A DNA stretch of 64,000 nt from an uncultured Lachnotalea sp. (GTDB lineage Bacteria; Bacillota; Clostridia; Lachnospirales; Lachnospiraceae): positions 1-64,000 of the forward strand of contig CAMSZT010000017.1 of NCBI GenBank assembly GCA_947066815.1. Reading direction: 5' to 3'. The notes under the pieces are model-generated. The model was not told the DNA's origin, made no database searches, and worked only from the letters and a program-made list of their open reading frames with translations. A program made the translations under genes and the position numbers. Positions 8,812 to 18,045 of the stretch are shown piece after piece (positions within the stretch are counted from its first letter, which is position 1; each line of letters opens with the position of its first letter).

Positions 8812-10313
8812 TGTTGCGATTGTTGTGGATGACGGCTCCGGTGCTTCTCCCGCTGGCGGGCGGCCTGTTCCTGCTGGCTGCGGGAGAGGACGGGGACGGA
8901 AAAAAGCGGGAGAGGAACCGTTTGCTGTTTACGGAGGCGGTGGTCCTTTTATCCAGTGTCCTTGTATGGTCGCTGATCCTTTCCGGGAAGGGGAAGGACG
9001 ACGCCGTGCTGTTTTATCTGGCGGGAAGGGACCTCAAGGTGTTCTTCCGGCTGGACGGGGCGGGATGTGTCTTTGCGGGGCTGGTGTCGTTTTTGTGGCC
9101 CCTCGCCACGCTCTATGCCTCGGAGTATATGGAGGGGGAAGAGCGGCAGAAGAGCTTCTTTGCCTTTTACACCATGGCTTACGGGGTGACGCTTGGGATC
9201 GCCTTTGCGGGGAATCTGGTGACGCTGTACCTGTTTTATGAGCTTCTGACCCTGGTGACCTTCCCGCTGGTGCTCCATTACCGGAACCGGGAATCCAGGG
9301 CGGCCAGCCGGAAGTATCTGTATTATTCCATCGGGGGCGCGGCCTTTGCCTTCATGGGGCTGGTGTTCATCCTGATCTACGGGAACACGGCGGATTTTAT
9401 CCTCGGCGGCGTGCTCAACCAGGGAGTCCCGGGGTTCCGCACCAATACGATCCTGTTCATGTATGTGCTGGCGTTTTTTGGCTTCGGCGTGAAGGCAGCG
9501 CTGTTCCCGGTCCACGGCTGGCTTCCGAAGGCTTCTGTGGCGCCGACGCCGGTGACGGCCCTGCTCCATGCGGTGGCCGTGGTGAAGTCGGGGGCTTTTG
9601 CGATCCTCCGTCTGACTTATTACAGCTACGGCGCGGATTTTATCCGGGGGACCTGGGCCCATTACGTGGTCCTGGGGGCGGTGCTGGTGACGATCGTGTA
9701 CGGGTCGACCATGGCCGTGCGGGAGGCCCATCTGAAACGGCGGCTGGCCTACTCGACCATCAGCAATCTTTCCTATGTGCTCTTCGGCGTGGTCATGATG
9801 AATCCTCTGGGGATGGCGGCGGCGCTGGTCCACATGGTGTTCCATGCCGTCATGAAGATCTGTGCGTTTTTCTGTGCCGGGGCCATTATGCACAAGACAG
9901 GAAAAAATTATGTCTATGAGCTCGGGGGCCTGGGGCGGCAGATGCCGGTGACCTTCGCCTGCTTTACGGCGGCGGGGCTTTCCCTCATGGGGATCCCTCT
10001 CTTTGCCGGGTTCATCAGCAAATGGAATCTGGCGGAGTCTGCTGCTGCGGCGGGCGGCGCGATGGGCGTGACGGCCGTCGGCGTGCTCCTCTATTCGGCG
10101 CTGATGACGGGGGTCTATATGATGACAGTGACGGTCCGGGCGCTGTTCCCCAGCGCGGGTGAGCGGGCGGCCTCGGCCGCCGCCCGGACGGAGCCCGGGT
10201 GGCGGATGCTGGCCCCCATGGTGTTTTTTGCCTGTCTGCTGGTGGTCTTTGGCTTATATTCCGAGCCTCTGGTCCGCTTTATGATGGACGTGGCGAAAGG
10301 AGTGGTGGTATGA
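8811..10313 (+). CDS. Antiporter-like subunit 3 (NuoM/MrpD-type)
   Basis: 500 residues, about 14 membrane helices. The conserved core is GFGVKAALFPVHGWLPKASV, then a TALLHAVAVVKSGAFAILR helix; FYELLTLVTFPLVLHYRN carries the conserved membrane glutamate, and LAYSTISNLSYVLFGVVMM matches the later family segment. The HAVAVVKSG form of the second motif resembles NuoL/NuoM more than the neighbouring paralogues do, which suggests the copies are functionally distinct and not recent duplicates. Both ends overlap the adjoining genes by one to four bases. Confidence 0.87.
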   Translation: MLRLLWMTAPVLLPLAGGLFLLAAGEDGDGKKRERNRLLFTEAVVLLSSVLVWSLILSGKGKDDAVLFYLAGRDLKVFFRLDGAGCVFAGLVSFLWPLATLYASEYMEGEERQKSFFAFYTMAYGVTLGIAFAGNLVTLYLFYELLTLVTFPLVLHYRNRESRAASRKYLYYSIGGAAFAFMGLVFILIYGNTADFILGGVLNQGVPGFRTNTILFMYVLAFFGFGVKAALFPVHGWLPKASVAPTPVTALLHAVAVVKSGAFAILRLTYYSYGADFIRGTWAHYVVLGAVLVTIVYGSTMAVREAHLKRRLAYSTISNLSYVLFGVVMMNPLGMAAALVHMVFHAVMKICAFFCAGAIMHKTGKNYVYELGGLGRQMPVTFACFTAAGLSLMGIPLFAGFISKWNLAESAAAAGGAMGVTAVGVLLYSALMTGVYMMTVTVRALFPSAGERAASAAARTEPGWRMLAPMVFFACLLVVFGLYSEPLVRFMMDVAKGVVV

Positions 10314-12409
10314 GCGGGAATGGGTTCCTTTTGTTTCTGGCGGCCTGGCCCATGGCGGCGGCTCTTGTTTCTTATCTGATCGGGAGAGTCTCGAAAAAAG
10401 GCAGGGATCTTTTTGCCGACGGTGCCGTGGTCCTGGAGTTCGCGGCCGTTCTCTGGCTTTTGGCCTCGGGGCTTTCGGCTTCCGGGTTTTTGGCCTCGGA
10501 GTTTCGGTGGGAGGGCTTCTGCGGCCTGGGGCTTCACCTGGAGCTGGACGGGTTCCGGGTCCTGTACGGCCTGATCGCGGCCTTCATGTGGGTCATGACG
10601 ACGGTTTTTTCCAGGGAGTATCTGGCCTCTTACCGGAACAGGAACCGGTATTATCTGTTTTTGCTCCTGACGCTCGGGGCGGTCATGGGCGTGTTCCTCT
10701 CGGCGGACTTTTTCACGGCCTTTCTCTTCTTTGAGATCATGTCGTTCACCTCTTTTGTGTGGGTGGCCCACGAGGAGAAGGAGGAGGCCATGGGAGCGGC
10801 GGTCACCTATCTCGGGGTGGCGGTGATCGGCGGCATGGTGACGCTCATGGGCCTGTTTTTGTTCTACCATGCGGCGGGGACCCTGGAGTTTTCGGAGCTC
10901 CTTCCCGCCTGCCGGGCGCTGTGGGAGGAGAAGCGGGGCACGTTTTACCTGGCGGGGGGCCTCACGGCCTTCGGTTTTGCGGCCAAGGCGGGGGTCTTTC
11001 CCCTCCACATCTGGCTTCCCAAGGCCCACCCGGTGGCCCCGGCCCCGGCCAGCGCTCTGCTCTCCGGCATTTTGACGAAGGCGGGGCTCTTCGGCCTGCT
11101 GATCCTCGGCTGCCAGGTGTTCCGCTGTGACCCCTACTGGGGGATGGCGGTATTTGTCTTTGGCCTGGTGACCATGTTCGGCGGGGCGCTTCTGGCGGTG
11201 TTTTCCGTGGATCTGAAGCGGACGCTGGCCTGCTCCTCCATGTCCCAGATCGGGTTCATCCTGGTGGGACTCGGCCTGCAGGGGCTCCTGGGGGAGGAGA
11301 ACGGTCTGGCGGTGCGGGGGACCCTCCTCCACATGGTGAACCATTCGGCGATCAAGCTGGTGCTCTTCATGGCGGCGGGCGTGGTCTATATGAACCTGCA
11401 CAAGTTGGATCTCAATGAGATCCGGGGCTTTGGGCGGAAGAAGCCGCTCCTCTTGTTCTGTTTCCTCATGGGGGCTCTTGGCATCGGCGGCGTTCCCCTG
11501 TGGAACGGCTATGTCAGCAAGACCCTGCTCCACGAGGCCATCGCAGAGTACGGCGCCCTGGCGGCCGAGGGCTTGTCCGTCTGCGGGACGGCGACCTTCT
11601 GGAAGGGCGCGGAATGGGTGTTCCTGATCTGTGGCGGCATGACGGCAGCCTATATGACGAAGCTTTTTGTGGCGCTTTTTGTGGAGCGGCATCCGAAGCG
11701 GCAGGAGGAGTTCGAGACGAAATACCGGGAATACTGGAACCTGGAGAGTAAGTTTGCGGTGGCGGTCCCGGCCCTGCTCCTTCCCGTCATGGGCATGTTT
11801 CCCGGCCTGGTCATGGACTCTGTGGCGGAGCTTGGGGAGGGATTTTTCGGCGGGGGCCCTCTGGCCGGTCCGGTCCGGTATTTTTCTCCGGAGAATCTCT
11901 CCGGCGGCCTGATCTCCCTCGGCATCGGCGCCGTGATCTATTTCGGCGCGGTCCGAACGGCCCTTATGAGGAAGGGGGAGGACGGCGTCCGGGTGTACGT
12001 GGACCGGTGGCCGGCCTGGCTTGACCTGGAGCGGATGATGCGGGCCGCGGGACGGGGAATACTCGCGGTGACGGCGGTCCTCTGCCGGGCCCTTGACCGC
12101 ACGGTGGACGGGACGGTGGTTTTCGCCAGGAAGACCACCCACAGACAGATCAAGGAGGATAAGATCCAGGTGTCCAGGAACCGGCTGGCCTATTGGATCG
12201 GCTGCTTCCTGGAATGGGGCTCAGAAGTCTTAAATAAAACGGTTCGGAAAAAGCGGCCGGTGGAGCGGGATCATGTGCGGCGGCTCATGGAGTTTGAGGA
12301 GAAGACGGTGCGCACCAACCGGATCATCGACGAGAGCCTTTCCTTTGCCCTGCTTCTGGTCTGTATCGGCCTGATCGTGGTGCTCCTTTATCTTTTGTGG
12401 ATCCGGTGA
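10310..12409 (+). CDS. Antiporter-like subunit 4 with C-terminal extension (NuoL/MrpA-N-like)
   Basis: 699 residues, last gene of the operon. Residues 1 to about 480 form the antiporter core (FFEIMSFTSFVWVAHEEKEE, GFAAKAGVFPLHIWLPKAHP, SALLSGILTKAGLFGLLI). About 200 further residues follow, including two membrane segments, a long amphipathic and charged stretch (about 590-670) and a final hydrophobic helix near the C-terminus. The layout recalls the NuoL lateral helix and final anchor, although homology there is inferred only from size and hydropathy. Start ATG overlaps the upstream stop as ATGA. Confidence 0.83.
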   Translation: MSGNGFLLFLAAWPMAAALVSYLIGRVSKKGRDLFADGAVVLEFAAVLWLLASGLSASGFLASEFRWEGFCGLGLHLELDGFRVLYGLIAAFMWVMTTVFSREYLASYRNRNRYYLFLLLTLGAVMGVFLSADFFTAFLFFEIMSFTSFVWVAHEEKEEAMGAAVTYLGVAVIGGMVTLMGLFLFYHAAGTLEFSELLPACRALWEEKRGTFYLAGGLTAFGFAAKAGVFPLHIWLPKAHPVAPAPASALLSGILTKAGLFGLLILGCQVFRCDPYWGMAVFVFGLVTMFGGALLAVFSVDLKRTLACSSMSQIGFILVGLGLQGLLGEENGLAVRGTLLHMVNHSAIKLVLFMAAGVVYMNLHKLDLNEIRGFGRKKPLLLFCFLMGALGIGGVPLWNGYVSKTLLHEAIAEYGALAAEGLSVCGTATFWKGAEWVFLICGGMTAAYMTKLFVALFVERHPKRQEEFETKYREYWNLESKFAVAVPALLLPVMGMFPGLVMDSVAELGEGFFGGGPLAGPVRYFSPENLSGGLISLGIGAVIYFGAVRTALMRKGEDGVRVYVDRWPAWLDLERMMRAAGRGILAVTAVLCRALDRTVDGTVVFARKTTHRQIKEDKIQVSRNRLAYWIGCFLEWGSEVLNKTVRKKRPVERDHVRRLMEFEEKTVRTNRIIDESLSFALLLVCIGLIVVLLYLLWIR

Positions 12410-12458
12410 GAGGCCGGGCCATGCGGCAGTATAGAAATAGATATTGTGTAAAAAACGA

Positions 12459-12477
12459 GCAGGGGAAATTCCCCTGC
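12459..12477 (-). terminator. Hairpin, terminator on the minus strand
   Basis: A near-perfect inverted repeat, GCAGGGGAA and TTCCCCTGC. On the minus strand it is followed within a few bases by TTTTTT, so it most likely ends the transcript of the 919-residue gene. It may also serve the antiporter operon, but the plus strand lacks a T run. No gene is recognised in 12410-12680. Confidence 0.55.
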
Positions 12478-12680
12478 CTGATCGGGATAGGTTTGTTTAC
12501 TGTAAGTGGATCTGCCAGCTTCCGTACCGGTCCGTTTTTTGGCGGTTTTAGCGGTAGTTTTTTTGCTTGTTTTCCGGATGGCCGTGGTGGTATTTTTGCG
12601 GTTGGTATTCGAATCGGTTTTGATAGCCGATGACGTCTTTGTCTCCGCAGCGAGCTGATGATCAAAGGAATACTCTTCGT

Positions 12681-15440
12681 TTAAGGGCACAAGGATCCGG
12701 AAAATTTTGAGGAAGAGGCAGACCACGCGGTTCTGAGGAGCTCCGGCGTTTTCTTGACATTTAAGCGCTCAATGCCCGTAAAGAAGTCCTTTCTTGGCTC
12801 TGAAAACTCAGAAAAAGTCTGGGAGTTGATCCGGTAGAGGTATTCCCTGTGCAGGGCATCGTAGAGCTTGTCCAGTTCATCAAACGCGCACATGCAGCTG
12901 TGGAGGCGCCCGATATAAAGCTGGTGCCTTGGGTTTCCGGCCTCCATGTAAGAGATCGTCTCGTTGACGCCTGCCCTGTTCCAGCCTCTCGCGATCATCC
13001 ATCGGACCCAGCGCGCATGCTCGTAAATGATCAGATTTTTTTCATTCTCTCCGGCATGGAAGTTCTTTTCAAAAGCCGCCGCCATGGCATGGACAGAGCC
13101 GGACTCGGAGCAGTCTGTGTAGGCGTTCTCGTCAGGGATGTTCCAGCCGTTTGGAATGATATGGTCGCTGTCATCCGTATAGGTCTGGAACAGCCGGTAA
13201 GGGAGGCTTAAGGCCGCCGCCATGGAGGAATCCCGGTTGTAGCATCTGGCATAATAGCTTCTCAACGCATCCTTCTTTTTCTCCGGAGGATCCGATTCGC
13301 TTATGCCGCAGTGCAGCAGATGGACCGATTGGGCAATCTTTTCATAATATCCGCCGTCCAGTTCCTCCCATGTGTAACGCTCGCGCAGCATGCCGAAGGG
13401 GATGAGGAAGTAATTGTTGTACCAGCTGTCGCCGAATTTTTCCATCTGTACCACCATACTTTCGGAGAGGCGGGCAATATCCGAGTCTTCACAATGGTAT
13501 GCGATAAGCGGAAGCTCCGTTTTATTGATCCTGCTTCCGCTTCGGATCATCCTGCGGATGGTCCACTCGCGGACCCATATCCCAAGATCAAGGCCGGAGC
13601 TGTCATCTGCGGCGTTTATGACAAAATAAAACAGGGGACTGATCTCTCCCAGGCTGTCAAGCTCGTCCGTGAGTCTTGAGGAATATAAGGACCCGCTCCG
13701 GATATTTTTAAAGGATACGGTGACGTTTGAAGTTTGGCCCGTGTCCGGCAGCGGGGAGTCCGCGCCGGGCTGTATCCCGTCCAGGATATCCGACATGCCG
13801 GGGCAGTCAAATTTCAGCCGGTCTTTGATCTGGTCCGCGGCAGGCGACAGGACCGTTATGGAAAAGGTGACGCCGTGATACCAGAAGCATCCCAGCCAGA
13901 AGGCTTCCCGGATGAGCCATCTCGTCAGACTGTCATTATCCTGGGAAATGACCACATAATTCAAGATGAAACTCTTGTTCGTCAAGGCATATTTTGTATG
14001 GGAACGGATCGGATAAAAAACAGGATAGCGGCCGAGCAGCCGGTGGGCAGGCCATTTACCGTCGTCGATCACATGGACAGGGATCGTAAGAGGCTCCATG
14101 TGATGGAGTGCCGTATCCAGTAAAGCGGAATAAGCCTCCCCCTCCATCCGGATGTAGATGGCGACATCCCATCTGTCCGTGTCTTTTTTCTCCACATTGC
14201 CGCCCACCCATGACTTGATCTGATCCAGGATCGAAAGTATGTCCCGGAAATTCCGGTCAAAGTCGTCGTCCAGGAGCAGAAAACGGATCTTTTTGGAGGG
14301 AACGGCCTGGGCGGCCGCTTCTCTGGCGGAGGATGCGAAGATGATGCTGTCTTTTTCCATGCTTTCCGGAATTGTCCTTAAAAACAGATCCGTTCTCTTA
14401 TTTTTGGAATTGAGCACGACCACAGCCGGGGCGCCGTCTGACCGGCGCGGCTGATACAGGAGCGTGTCTAAGCGGAACGTTTTCCATTCTTCCCTGGCTT
14501 CGGGACAGCCGTAGGAAATGGCTCTGCGGATAAATTTCTTCCTGTCATAGCCCATGAATTTCCGACCGAGATCCCCGCATTTGACAAGCAGATAGAAGGC
14601 CTTTCCAAGAACGGCGTCGTCGGCCAGCCTCTGATCGGTGATCTTGAGGCACAGATCCATGCAGCCGGCATATTCTCCGGAAGCATAGCGTTCTTCTGCC
14701 TCCGCAAGCTTCCTTTTGGCCGCTTCCTTATCCCGCTCCCTGCTCCTTCTGACGTCGTCGTTCCGGCCGGGAGCCGTCCCGCCCTTTTTTGGCCGGAAGG
14801 GAAAGACAATGCCGGGCAGGCCTTTTGTCATATTGCATGGTTTCTTGTCATTTTTCCTGTTTCTGCCATCCTTCTCAGAGGGGATCCCCGCGGCCTCCCT
14901 CCAGAAGTACCAGGTGGCGGCGATCATCGTGAGACAGGCGAGCTTGGAACAAAAGTCCGTCAGATCCTGTTCAAATATTTCTTTCATATCCCACGGGTGG
15001 AAGCATTTGTATAATGTGGTCTCTTTGGAAACGGCATCATCCGCCCCGCTCTCTTTTAAGAGGCCGACGACGGATGTGATCCGTTCCTCGTATGTTTCCC
15101 TGTCCTCCGGGGAAAGCTCCGATACCATGGCTCCCAGATTGCTCTCCAGCTCCTTTATGGGTCCGGCATCCTCAAAGGAACAGTCTTTACCGGAGGCGTA
15201 GCGGATGATGTTGGAGCGCACATCCTCGTACCGCATGCGGGAATGCTTATCGACATTCCAAAACCTGGAGAGGGCTGTTTTGTTGGCCTCTGCCAGATCC
15301 TCTCCTCCCTCCAGGATCCGGTATTCCGGCGGAAGCAGCCGGAGGATGTCCCGCTGTCCCTTTTTTAATATGCCGCGGGGGAATACCGTTTCCCATGTGA
15401 TCTCATGATCTTTCCCGAAATCTGCGGCGGTCTCTTTCAT
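12681..15440 (-). CDS. Large multidomain protein with possible RyR-like C-terminal module (unknown function)
   Basis: 919 residues; I do not recognise a whole-protein family. Residues 1-220 are mostly helical with one hydrophobic stretch near 167-180. Residues about 232-320 are charged helices ending in a Sel1/TPR-like pattern. Residues about 337-410 and 425-545 look like alpha/beta Rossmann-type units (PAVVVLNSKNKR, KIRFLLLDDDFD; then YPVFYPIRSHTKYALTNKSF, FILNYVVISQ, REAFWLG), resembling TrkA-N/RCK-type nucleotide-binding regions. Near residue 805, YEHARWVRWMIARGWNR resembles the H-x-R-W...GW core of bacterial RyR-type domains, which are linked in the literature to nucleotide-signalling and conflict proteins. 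A GAGGGG ribosome site precedes the ATG. It has its own promoter and is divergent from the M23 gene. Domain calls are pattern-based and tentative. Confidence 0.6.
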   Translation of the reverse strand: MKETAADFGKDHEITWETVFPRGILKKGQRDILRLLPPEYRILEGGEDLAEANKTALSRFWNVDKHSRMRYEDVRSNIIRYASGKDCSFEDAGPIKELESNLGAMVSELSPEDRETYEERITSVVGLLKESGADDAVSKETTLYKCFHPWDMKEIFEQDLTDFCSKLACLTMIAATWYFWREAAGIPSEKDGRNRKNDKKPCNMTKGLPGIVFPFRPKKGGTAPGRNDDVRRSRERDKEAAKRKLAEAEERYASGEYAGCMDLCLKITDQRLADDAVLGKAFYLLVKCGDLGRKFMGYDRKKFIRRAISYGCPEAREEWKTFRLDTLLYQPRRSDGAPAVVVLNSKNKRTDLFLRTIPESMEKDSIIFASSAREAAAQAVPSKKIRFLLLDDDFDRNFRDILSILDQIKSWVGGNVEKKDTDRWDVAIYIRMEGEAYSALLDTALHHMEPLTIPVHVIDDGKWPAHRLLGRYPVFYPIRSHTKYALTNKSFILNYVVISQDNDSLTRWLIREAFWLGCFWYHGVTFSITVLSPAADQIKDRLKFDCPGMSDILDGIQPGADSPLPDTGQTSNVTVSFKNIRSGSLYSSRLTDELDSLGEISPLFYFVINAADDSSGLDLGIWVREWTIRRMIRSGSRINKTELPLIAYHCEDSDIARLSESMVVQMEKFGDSWYNNYFLIPFGMLRERYTWEELDGGYYEKIAQSVHLLHCGISESDPPEKKKDALRSYYARCYNRDSSMAAALSLPYRLFQTYTDDSDHIIPNGWNIPDENAYTDCSESGSVHAMAAAFEKNFHAGENEKNLIIYEHARWVRWMIARGWNRAGVNETISYMEAGNPRHQLYIGRLHSCMCAFDELDKLYDALHREYLYRINSQTFSEFSEPRKDFFTGIERLNVKKTPELLRTAWSASSSKFSGSLCP

Positions 15441-15494
15441 CGCATCTGCCCCTCTCCCGTATTGCTGTTTCCCTGCAAAATAATCCCGCTATTT

Positions 15495-15523
15495 ATTGTA
15501 ACATGCAGAAAAAATGAACGCAA
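15495..15523 (-). promoter_or_regulatory. Promoter of the 919-residue protein gene
   Basis: On the minus strand TTGCGT and TACAAT are separated by 17 bases and lie about 55 bases before the ATG. The rest of the divergent intergenic stretch (15524-15796) shows no further clear element. Confidence 0.5.
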
Positions 15524-15796
15524 TGAAAAAACACAGTGGAAAAGCCGCGACGGTTTCATAAAACAGGCCGATTTTCATAAAAAGGTTTCATCATCCTCCG
15601 GATCTTTTTCCGTTGATACCCGGCAGTTATCATATCATGGTATTACAGCAGCAAAATGACCAGGAGATGGAGGAAGAGTGAGAGGGAATAAAGAAGGAGG
15701 TGAATGATCACGGTTCCTCCCGGAGCCCGCGGACAGTCTGATGAAGTATCTGAGGCGGGAAGAACAGTTTTTATTATGATCAGGAAGGAGAAGAGT

Positions 15797-17302
15797 ATGA
15801 AAAAAAGAAGATTTCTGGCATTGTTTCTTGCAGTTTTGACGGTCCTTGGCTGTGCCCTTAGCAGCCCCAATACGGCCCTGGCGGCCTCGATCAACACGAA
15901 GTATCCAAGGACAAAGATCACGGGATACATCCTGTCCACCTCAAATAAGTCGGCAGTTGCCTATTCGTATATTGGCGGCGGTTCTATTGGCTATATTTAC
16001 GCCAGTGATGACTGCACCATCCAGGAGGTCTACACCAACGGATGGGTAAAGGTGACGGTACCCTGGAGCGGTTACACTTACGGCAGGGTCGTGTACACCC
16101 AGCTTTCCAATTTTCTGAACACGTCCTACACGCCCCAGATGCGAAAGGTCACGGTAAAGACGGTGGCTTACAACCGCTCCAACCTCAGCAAGAGCCTGGG
16201 ACACGTCTATGTGGGCGACAACTGTTACGTGGTGGGTGAGTCCGGAAACTACTATCAGGTCCTCTGCCCCTGGTCGGGCGGCGGATACCGGATCTGCTGG
16301 GTCAACAAATCGGCCTTCGGGCACGTCCATTCCTACCGGACGGAATACGAGGCAGCCCATCCCCACAGGGTGTATAAGAAGTGTTCCTGCGGCGAATGGT
16401 ATTACACCGGGGCCACCCAGAAGGTGTCGAGCTGCGGCCCCTGCAACCCGCACGTCCATTCCTACCGGACAGAATTTGAAGCGGCTCATCCCCACAGGGT
16501 ATATAAGAAGTGTTCCTGCGGCGAATGGTATTATACAGGTGAAAACCAAACAGTGTCAACCTGTACCACCTGCAATCCGGCCGCGACATACACCGGATAT
16601 GTGAACACCTCTTCCCAGCCGTTGATCTTAAGGCAGTCCGCCTCCACCAGTTCGGCATCCCTTGCGAGCATGCCGAGGGGCAGCGCCCTGACAGTCCTTG
16701 ACGGTAAGGCAGTCACCAATGGCTTCTATCATGTGAGGTACGGATCGACCACGGGATATGCCAGCACCAGCTATATTTCCTTTACGAAGCCACAGTCGGT
16801 TGGCCTTGTGTGGCCGGCCTCCGCAAAATATGTCACCTGCATGTACTACTATAAGACCGGGGCGAAGCACAGTACCCGCTATGGATATCAGAATGCAATG
16901 GACATTGCCGGCGGCGGCGATATCTACGCGGCGGCTGCGGGGACTGTGGAGACGGCCACCTACCAGTCCGGAGGCTTTGGAAACTACATTGTGATCCGGC
17001 ATGGGGACGGCACGAGGACCCTGTATGGGCACCTGAGCAGCCGTTCGGTCTCGGCAGGACAGTATGTGAGCCAGGGACAGAAGATCGGCGTGATGGGCTC
17101 GACCGGCAATTCCTCCGGGACACACCTTCATTTTGAATGGTCTGGCGGGGATCCCTGGAAGACCTATTTCAGATACGAAAGCGGCTTGGCCTATGAGGCA
17201 AATGTCCGGACCAACAACGCAAATTATAACTCCGACAAGCTGATCGTCAGGTTCCTCGACCGCAGCTGCAGCTATCGCGGCGGGTATTATTACAGCAAGT
17301 AA
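15797..17302 (+). CDS. Secreted SH3/M23 (LytM-like) protein with two Cys/His repeats, altered zinc site
   Basis: 501 residues. A signal peptide (MKKRRF..., cleavage after about ALAA) is followed by two SH3-like wall-binding segments (about 55-175), two near-identical 40-residue repeats with pattern HxHSYRTE..HPHRVYKKCSCGEWYYTG...C..CNP (about 175-255), another SH3 segment (about 260-325) and a C-terminal M23 domain. In active M23 enzymes zinc is held by His of HxxxD, that Asp, and the first His of no-longer-spaced HxH. Here D369, H412 and HLH 443-445 are present, but the first ligand position is Gln365. The protein may thus bind but not cut peptidoglycan. ATG 15797 has a GAAGGAG site; upstream in-frame codons are not convincing. 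Confidence 0.8.
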   Translation: MKKRRFLALFLAVLTVLGCALSSPNTALAASINTKYPRTKITGYILSTSNKSAVAYSYIGGGSIGYIYASDDCTIQEVYTNGWVKVTVPWSGYTYGRVVYTQLSNFLNTSYTPQMRKVTVKTVAYNRSNLSKSLGHVYVGDNCYVVGESGNYYQVLCPWSGGGYRICWVNKSAFGHVHSYRTEYEAAHPHRVYKKCSCGEWYYTGATQKVSSCGPCNPHVHSYRTEFEAAHPHRVYKKCSCGEWYYTGENQTVSTCTTCNPAATYTGYVNTSSQPLILRQSASTSSASLASMPRGSALTVLDGKAVTNGFYHVRYGSTTGYASTSYISFTKPQSVGLVWPASAKYVTCMYYYKTGAKHSTRYGYQNAMDIAGGGDIYAAAAGTVETATYQSGGFGNYIVIRHGDGTRTLYGHLSSRSVSAGQYVSQGQKIGVMGSTGNSSGTHLHFEWSGGDPWKTYFRYESGLAYEANVRTNNANYNSDKLIVRFLDRSCSYRGGYYYSK

Positions 17303-17326
17303 GGCGCGGCGGGAAAGATACAGATG

Positions 17327-17351
17327 GGGGAACGCCATAATGGCGTTCCCC
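17327..17351 (+). terminator. Perfect hairpin after the M23 gene
   Basis: GGGGAACGCCA and TGGCGTTCCCC are perfect 11-base arms around a 3-base loop, 25 bases past the stop codon. There is no T run, so this is either a weak terminator or an mRNA 3' stabiliser. Confidence 0.5.
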
Positions 17352-17446
17352 TAAATTCATTCGGAACAGGAAAGAGGGGCTGTCAGGAGACCATCGGGAG
17401 GCCGGGGAGAGGCATTCTATTGATTTTTTGCAGAGGGGGGATTATA

Positions 17447-18028
17447 ATGGATTATCATTTCACTTGTATTTTTAGAGAAAGGCCGATATCCATGAAGCGC
17501 ATCCGGAAAAAAGAAGGAACGATCATTAAGGCTTACTGCCTGGGGAAAGAGAGCCCGGTGATCGACAGGCTTGCGGAGGAGGGGAAAATACATCGTCTCG
17601 ACCAGGAACGCTGGAGGATTTTTTCCCGGGAATCAAAAGAAGGGGAGCTGGCCCTGTCCGGGGATTATGTAAAGCTGGACATGGAAGGAAATCCATATCC
17701 CAATACCAGACGATTTTTTCTGGACAATCACCGGCACCTGGGCGGGGACGCGTATGAACAGATCCCAAAGTCCTTGAGGGCCTGGTGCGCCGGGGACGAT
17801 CTGTGTCCGGAAATCCGCTTTTTATTGGAACACAAGAATCTGAAGATCGACGCGGACGACGAAAAGGCTTATTTCAGCGCGCCTTTGTGGGGGGACACCC
17901 TGAGTGCGGCCGGGGATGCCGTCCTTGTCTTTTATGACATTGCGTACGGCGCCGGGGGGGAAGTGACCGATGCCGATTTTAACTTTGTGGCGCGTGACGA
18001 ATTTGACCGGCTGTATGAGATCTTATGA
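17447..18028 (+). CDS. Hypothetical 193-residue protein coupled to the TIR gene
   Basis: I do not recognise the family. The protein is soluble, acidic and mixed alpha/beta, with no signal peptide or membrane segment. Noticeable stretches are RLDQERWRIFSRE, NPYPNTRRFFLDNHRHLGGD and a C-terminal acidic VTDADFNFVARDEFDRLYEIL. ATG 17447 is preceded by a strong GAGGGGGG site. It ends in ATGAGATCTGAGGAAA, so the ribosome site of the TIR gene overlaps its end. That spacing suggests the two are made together in fixed proportion. It might be a partner, inhibitor or substrate adaptor of the TIR protein, which is inference from position only. Confidence 0.7.
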   Translation: MDYHFTCIFRERPISMKRIRKKEGTIIKAYCLGKESPVIDRLAEEGKIHRLDQERWRIFSRESKEGELALSGDYVKLDMEGNPYPNTRRFFLDNHRHLGGDAYEQIPKSLRAWCAGDDLCPEIRFLLEHKNLKIDADDEKAYFSAPLWGDTLSAAGDAVLVFYDIAYGAGGEVTDADFNFVARDEFDRLYEIL

Positions 18029-18045
18029 GATCTGAGGAAAAAGCT

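Noticed and set aside
5743-12142. Long minus-strand open frames of 300-675 codons opposite the antiporter genes
   Set aside because: These are low-complexity His/Arg/Gln-rich shadows caused by high GC in third codon positions of membrane genes; no domains or ribosome sites.
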